Positions 58,581 to 64,000 of a stretch of 64,000 nucleotides of DNA are shown here, in pieces (position 1 is the stretch's first letter; every line of letters starts with the position of its first letter). The notes below the pieces were generated by a model. It did not search any database, was not told the DNA's origin, and worked only from the letters and a program-made list of their open reading frames with translations. The position numbers and the translations under genes are program-made. Where the stretch lies: NCBI RefSeq assembly GCF_963662255.1, contig NC_085046.1, forward strand, positions 141,995,762 to 142,059,761, read 5' to 3'. The stretch is from Cinclus cinclus (taxonomy: Eukaryota; Chordata; Aves; Passeriformes; Cinclidae).

Positions 58581-60199
58581 GCAATCCCCAGCCTGGCTAA
58601 CCCAGATGGGCAAGTGGGCTGCAGGGCATCCCCCTGACCTTGTTGCAGACCTTCAGGGGTGGACAGAGCAACAAAGGGATAGTTGCATGCATTGAGGGGA
58701 GATCTAAGCACTCACATTGCTCTTACAAATTCCTCCTTAAATGAGTGTCTCAGAGCCCTTTTAAAAGCTATTGCTAATTAATACAGACCCTACCTGTGCT
58801 TGCTCTTCAACAGCAGGGTATGTCAGTCTGAAAGCAGGCTGGAGAGGCAAAACAAGTTTTGGGTTTTTTTAATCTTCCCACAACATGCCTTTCTGAGCAC
58901 CGAAGGACATATTTGCATTTTTTGGGACATAGTGTGAATACTTTCAGCAAATACTAAAATAAATACACATATCCATCCCGCATGAGTATATACAAGGCAG
59001 TAGAAGGTAACTGCACTTGAAGGGCTCAGCATCTTGTTACTCCTGCATAGCTTGTTGGTCAGGGATCCCAGTGAAGTTGTCATATCCTTTTGAGAGTGTT
59101 TCAGCTCATACCTGTATTGTCCCTGGTGTAAACGAAGCTTCAGGTATGGGCTTCTCTCTTCAGCACCTAGTCAGAAACAGCTTGTCTTGGGTTTGCAGTT
59201 GATGTTCTGGCTGGTTCCTCTGGTGCTGCAGGATTGCACAGTAAGCCAGTCAGCTGAGAAATGGGATCACTTCACCAAATTCAGTCCATTTTTTTTGGTA
59301 GCACACATAAATACAGCTAGTCACTAAAAAACAAAAAGCCTGAGGTGACATTTGGTGGTTCATTCCTTCAGATGAGCAGTGTTACTGTAATATCTGGCTG
59401 TCCTTCTGCACTGCTACACCCAAAACCAATCTCAGGTTGCCAACAGCAAAGGACATTGCCGAACACTCGCAGCAGGGAGCACATCCAGCTGACATTTTTT
59501 CTCTCCCCTGGGTTGTTCTGTTGATTTGGTTCCCCAGTCCACTTCGCAGTCTCACATGGCAAACTGGCATGCACTGGCATGGCTGGGAGGGAGGAATGAA
59601 TGGAAACAATATCATGGGTTGGTCCCAGTTCCAGAAAGCATGTGGGGGAGAGTCACTAGCCTAATCACATCAAAACCTTGGGAGTTGCAGATGAGCTGGG
59701 AACCTCCTCGGCCTTTGTGGCTGCCCTACTTCCCAGGGCAGTTTGGTTGATGATGATAAATAGGGAAGTTTTAGTGTCCAGTTCCCTGCACACACAGGTT
59801 GTTCCTTTGTGCTCTTGCTTTTAGAGTTAACAGCACAAAATGGTAGAGGTTGGGAGAGCATTTGATAATTCTTTTCACATTCTCATCTTTTTCTATATTT
59901 GCTTCCTATCCTGATGCTCTCTATTAGCATCGGTTCAGAGCAAGGCCACCCCTGGTAGATGTGAGGTTGGGAAGAGCTGGGCTGAGTGCCAGGCTTGGGA
60001 CTGGTTGCCACACTTACTTTTTTTGTCCTTCTTACCCCAGATGATCCAAGATCCCCCTCCCAGGAGCCATGTTTCTGTTTGGCTTGTGTGGAGCTGGGTT
60101 TTGAACCTTCTCCTGACTATTGTCAGCAGTGGGTTGCTTGCCAGCATCCTTGCTGCAGTGTGGAGATGTAACCACTGGTGTCTGTGCTCATGTCAGAGG
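58581..60199. other. Non-coding unique DNA
   Basis: No supported feature in about 1.6 kb. Confidence 0.6.
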
Positions 60200-60260
60200 C
60201 CTTGAACTACATGACCTTTAAAGATCCCTTTCAGCCCAAACGCTTCTGTGATTCTATGAT
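60200..60260 (+). mobile_element. CR1 LINE 3' terminus, about 60 bp
   Basis: 'ccttgaactacatgaccttt', 'aaagatccctttcagcccaa' and the octamer tail 'cttctgtgattctatgatcc' give the last part of the CR1 body and its tail. Severely 5'-truncated. Confidence 0.9.
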
Positions 60261-60605
60261 CCCCAGTTCTGTTGTCCAGCAGGTGAATATTACTAATTGG
60301 CCTGAGGGAACTCTTTTTGGAGAAGGGGAGAACAGGCATATCCCTCCTCTCTGCAGCCCTTGTCCAGTGTGTAGCAGTGCTGAGATGCGCTATTTCCCTT
60401 TCTCAGTGTGCGGTAACACCAAACCCTCTCTTTGCTCTGATCCAGGGCTTTTAACAGAGCAGCGTGATGCTCCTGTGCTAGCCAAATAGCTTTGATTCTT
60501 CCATGCAATGTGGTGTGCATGTGTCCAGGCTGACAGGGGCTGCAAACAACCCATTTCCTTGCAGAAGTTGAGAGTAAATGAAACCAAGCTCACAATTGCA
60601 GTTTG
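60261..60605. other. Non-coding unique DNA
   Basis: No supported feature. Confidence 0.6.
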
Positions 60606-60631
60606 GTTTATTTATTTATTTAATTATTTTT
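60606..60631. repeat. (TTTA)n tetranucleotide microsatellite
   Basis: Four to five TTTA/ATTT units with a TTAA interruption. Confidence 0.9.
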
Positions 60632-61043
60632 CCTAATGGTCCATGTGTTTGTAACACTTATTACTGGATGCGAGGGGGTGCTGCATCAGTGTGTACTTGC
60701 AGCATCCCTTGTTAGCTCACAGCTCTTATCTCAAGAGAGCTGTGCAAGAGAGGATGCTAACAACAGCTGGGTCCCCAAAAGGTGTTTTCCTGTAAATCCT
60801 GGAGACAAATCGAGCTGATGGGAGGTGACTGGCTGCAGACTTGTGGCCAGAGGAAGATGGATGATTTTGAGCAGGGGTGTTATGACCTGAAACTTAAGCC
60901 TGTGGCTGGGTCACTGCCCTTCTTTCAAGTTGTTTCCACTGGGCTGGAAGCTTTCTTGTTATGCATGGAGTTGCATCCAGGGAGGATCTGAAAGGTCACT
61001 TAACCCTTTGCCTCACAGTGAAAGCAGAAAGAAATGATAATAC

Positions 61044-61090
61044 AATAAATCCAAAGCAATCCAGCTATCCTCCAGGAAAAAAAAAAAAAA
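61044..61090 (+). other. AATAAA signal followed by A14: possible retrocopy 3' end
   Basis: A canonical polyadenylation hexamer at 61044-61049 is followed, 27 bases on, by a run of 14 A (61077-61090). That spacing is typical of a polyadenylated transcript copied into the genome. The 250 bases to the left contain only a 69-codon open frame that I do not recognise, and no intron-less gene body or target-site duplication was identified. It may equally be coincidence. Confidence 0.25.
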
Positions 61091-61822
61091 GACCCTGAAA
61101 GCTGAAAAAGCCCACAAAGGAGGATACTGGGTTTATACTGCTTATTCAGCAAACAGCCTGCTTCTGGGTTGAGGTTGCAGTGAAGGTTTATATAGAAATT
61201 CAATGCCATTTGGGATGTAACACAGGTAATAGTGGTTTTTTTTTCCTCTTCTCTCTCCTCTCTTCATCTTCGCTCTAATGCGTTTGACTGAATTACAGTG
61301 CAAATCCATGGCTGTATAAATACCAAGTGGGAGAGAAAAAAACGCAGCAGCAGAAACCACAGGCATTGTTTAGGTGGTTCTTTGATGTATTTCACCCGTG
61401 AATATAAACTGTTAGCCTTGTGGGATGGTTTTGGGCTAAAAGGGGCTTGAGACTGGTTTGTTGGGTACCTTATAAAATCACTTCACAGACCTTTCACTTC
61501 CCGTCCTTTCTCTCTTGTGTGTGCCTTGCAGAAAAGGTGCTTGTACTCTCAGCTCCCAAGATTGAACCCCTTTTAATGCACAAATACTGCTTGGGATCCA
61601 CAGTTTATTCGTACGTTGAATGCCTTGAAGGATATAAGTCCAGGTTCTGCCACTGCCAGATCTGTGTTCTACACTAGCATTTATCTTTAACCAGACTTGT
61701 TGGGAAACACTTGTTCCTCAGGGGAGATCCTGCAGCTTAGGTTGGAATCAGGAGTGGTACTATGCTGGCAGTGGTGGGTCTGCAGTGATGAAGGAAAAGA
61801 CAGGGGGATTTGGCAGCTGGGC
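61091..61822. other. Non-coding unique DNA
   Basis: A very good polypyrimidine tract and CAG end at 61531, followed by an open 26-codon frame to a 'gtacgt' donor-like site at 61611. No recognised protein and only weak support. Confidence 0.5.
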
Positions 61823-61860
61823 TTGTTTGTTTGTTTGTTTGTGCAGTGCAGTGCAGTGCA
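61823..61860. repeat. (TTGT)n followed by (GTGCA)4
   Basis: Four to five TTGT units (61823-61841) join four perfect GTGCA units (61841-61860). Compound microsatellite with a switch in unit length. Confidence 0.93.
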
Positions 61861-63821
61861 GGGGGAGGGCTACTTTGTGATGCTTGGCAATAAATTTGGC
61901 CTGATACTTAAGTACCAGCTCCCAGGAAATTGCCATCAGAGTAATTAGCGTGTGCTGACTTATTTGTACAGTGATAACAGCAGGAAAGTATTGAAGCAGG
62001 AAAAACAAACACATTATTCATTTGAACCTTCAATCCACAGCCTTTACCTGACAGTTCACTCTTTGCAATACACAGGTCTATTTTTAGGCTTCCTAGTCAG
62101 GAGAGCTCTTTTTTCATTTTTGTTTTGTATTTTGGTCTTTATTTTGCTGACATAAATTGGAAATGAATCTGTGCTTAGAGATAAACAAACTCAATTTTAA
62201 AATAAACCTTTTGAATACCAAAGACTCTGTGGAAGTGCTGAAGTTTCAGTACAAGGATGTTGAAACTTATGCCCTTGCAAATGGGATGAGGGTGCTGCAG
62301 ACAGCAGCTAGGGTAGGCAAGAGGAGATCCCTGTGCAGATGCAGCTCTGGGTAGTGGAATGCCATCCCTGTTTCTATCAGAGGTATTTACTGTGAGCATC
62401 TTCTTTAGCCCGGGTTTCCCTGCTTGGTGGTGAGTGCTGCTTAGCCAGCCAGGTTAGAATTGTCCTCTGAGAGGTGAGCACTGAGAAGCAGGTTTAGTAC
62501 CTTGGGTAATAATTATTGTTAACGAGACTGTGGGAGAGTGGCACAGGATCACAGGAGTCTGTGGTTGTGAGGCATCTGAGGAGGATATTTGGGGAAGGGC
62601 AACCTTATATGTGTAAGTATATGGAAAAGCTGAGATGTTTGGGGGGTGGGGAGAAATGGGTCTGGAGAAATGTGTGGATTCACCTTTGAATGGAAACAAT
62701 GGGGATGAAATTGCTAGCTCTGCCTTTCCTTTCCTCCCCTGTTCTACTTACCAGCTACCTGCAAAAGAAAATCCTCTGCCAGGCACTTGTACTAAATCCT
62801 TTGAAAGCTCCTCTTCTCTTCTGGCAATTATAAATACAGAAAAAAGGGTGGAGGCAGAAGACAGGCTGTCTGCAGGGGAAGAGAGCAGAGAGGCCCCAGG
62901 GTTTCTCCTGGAGATGGATTTTGTAAACAGCTGAGGAAATCAGGCAAAGCACCTCCTGCAGATATCAGCTGTATCACAAGCACCCCTGGCCAGAAATGCA
63001 GTGAAGATAAATCAGAGTTAAAGTGCCTTTTTTAAATACCAAAGGCTTTTAAGTATTTGAGCCAGCCATCAAAAAGGTGACTTACCATCTCCATATCTTG
63101 AGCTCTTTGCATGGAGCCAGCATGCCTCCATGGAAGGTGGGGCTTAGGCAAACATTGGCAGTACTGCTCAAATCAAAGGTAGGAGTGAAACTTATGACCT
63201 CTCTTATGCAAGATTCAGACTGGGTGACCCAATGGTCCTAAAGCCTTTGGGAGCAATTGCTGTGCTTTGCAGACCCAAAAGTTCATGCTCATCCCCAGTT
63301 GCCCCTGTATTTTCCAGCTATCAAGTGCAGGTTTAGGGTTGGTGGAGGCTGGATTTTGACTTCAGCCTCCAGGTTTCCTAGGGAGCAATAGCAGCTCCTT
63401 GATTTTTGTGCCACAGGTTAGTTACCCTTTTAATCCTATGGCTGTTACAGTGAGCTGTCATATTTTTAAGCCCTAAAGGAAGAAGAGGCAGGAGTGAGGG
63501 AAGGTATTGCAAATGCACAACCGGGAACCAGTACCATGATGATGAAGTCTGCAAACAAACCAGGCAGGAGCTGATGTTTGCAGGGAGGGCTTTCCAACTC
63601 TTTTAGAGAGAATGCACTCAGGGACTATGTCTTGGGATATGCTTTTGAGGCTTAGAGGAACCCAGCAGATGTGAAGATCCTGGAATCAAGAAGCACAAAG
63701 GGAACCTGCAAGCATAATTATGATAAACATCAATGGGCAGTTTCAGAGGGTCAGAGCTGGGAGCTTCATTCCTGTGGCTCAAGTGCTTGTAGTCAGGAAA
63801 GTTTTGTGTGCCTTCTGTAGA
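61861..63821. other. Non-coding unique DNA
   Basis: No supported gene. A weak CR1-like string 'gactgggtgacccaatggtc' near 63218 is too short to call. Confidence 0.55.
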
Positions 63822-64000
63822 GCCACAGAGTGGCCCAGACTGGAAAGGATTGTACAGTCTTTTGTGGGAAAGGGAGCCAAGGTGGTTGTAGCAACCTTGT
63901 CCAGTTGCAGGCCTCCAGTTGAAGACCTCCAGTGGTGGAGACTCCACCATTTCCCTGAGGAGGTTATTCCAATGAGTGATTTTTTTTCTCTCTGTAAAAT
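63822..64000 (-). mobile_element. CR1 LINE 3' region, antisense, runs off the window edge
   Basis: Plus-strand blocks are the reverse complement of CR1: 'gccacagagtggcccagact', 'ggaaagg', 'aagacctccagtggtggaga', 'ctccaccatttccctgagga' and 'ggttattccaatgagtga'. The element is therefore on the minus strand, with its 3' end at the left. A spacer of unusual sequence lies between the terminal block and the 'aagacctccag' block. The rest of the element lies beyond 64000. Confidence 0.85.

Noticed and set aside
61532..61610. Possible 79-nt exon after a strong acceptor
   Set aside because: The donor 'gtacgt' is weak, the peptide is not recognised, and an equally open frame continues on both sides.
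63210..63245. CR1-like string 'gactgggtgacccaatggtc'
   Set aside because: Too short, with no flanking CR1 blocks or tail.
1..64000. CRISPR arrays, bacterial operons, phage genes, tRNA or rRNA genes
   Set aside because: No regularly spaced repeats with unique spacers, no tRNA B-box-centred cloverleaf, no dense coding and no ribosome binding sites. The repeat content is avian.

Overview
The window looks like euchromatic, non-coding DNA from a bird, either intergenic or inside large introns. I found no protein-coding gene, tRNA, rRNA or other RNA gene that I can support. The main taxonomic evidence is the repeat content. There are about a dozen fragments of CR1 LINEs, the dominant avian retrotransposon, most keeping only the 3' end with the 'ggactagatgacc...ggtcccttccaac' block and the short terminal tandem repeat. 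There is also one degenerate avian-type endogenous retrovirus LTR. Alu- or L1-like mammalian repeats are absent and repeat density is low. All open reading frames are short and unrelated to each other. The longest ones lie antisense to repeats or in GC-rich stretches, as expected by chance.

Layout. From 1 to about 22 kb the sequence is mostly unique, with one CR1 tail near 4.6 kb, long T/G tracts and a 21-bp tandem duplication. At 22.44-22.67 kb a CR1 3' end runs directly into a 199-bp pentanucleotide array made of three homogeneous blocks. From 24 to 33 kb there is an antisense CR1 (24.0 kb), an old diverged CR1 (25.9-26.35 kb) and an even older antisense CR1/L3-like piece (32.4 kb), together with simple repeats. 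From 34 to 44 kb there is mostly unique DNA with an AT-rich tandem block, a CpG-enriched stretch (37.4-37.75 kb), a 33-bp tandem duplication and a possible MIR-type core fragment (40.1 kb). From 44.5 to 54 kb is the most repeat-rich part: three long CR1 3' fragments and the LTR. From 54 to 64 kb there are a 12-bp minisatellite, a long poly-C tract, a second CpG-enriched stretch (57.2-57.7 kb), a GGA array abutting a CR1, a CR1 tail at 60.2 kb and an antisense CR1 running off the right edge.

If a gene is present, the only hints are weak splice-site configurations. These are a 30-nt microexon-like segment at 43261-43290 (+), a 166-nt open segment at 45493-45658 (-) and an 80-nt open segment at 31089-31168 (-). 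None encodes a protein I recognise, and similar configurations occur by chance in a window this size. I did not find a clearly new biological system. The items most worth checking are the three-block pentanucleotide array at a CR1 tail, the two CpG-rich stretches, the candidate exons and the old repeat fragments.
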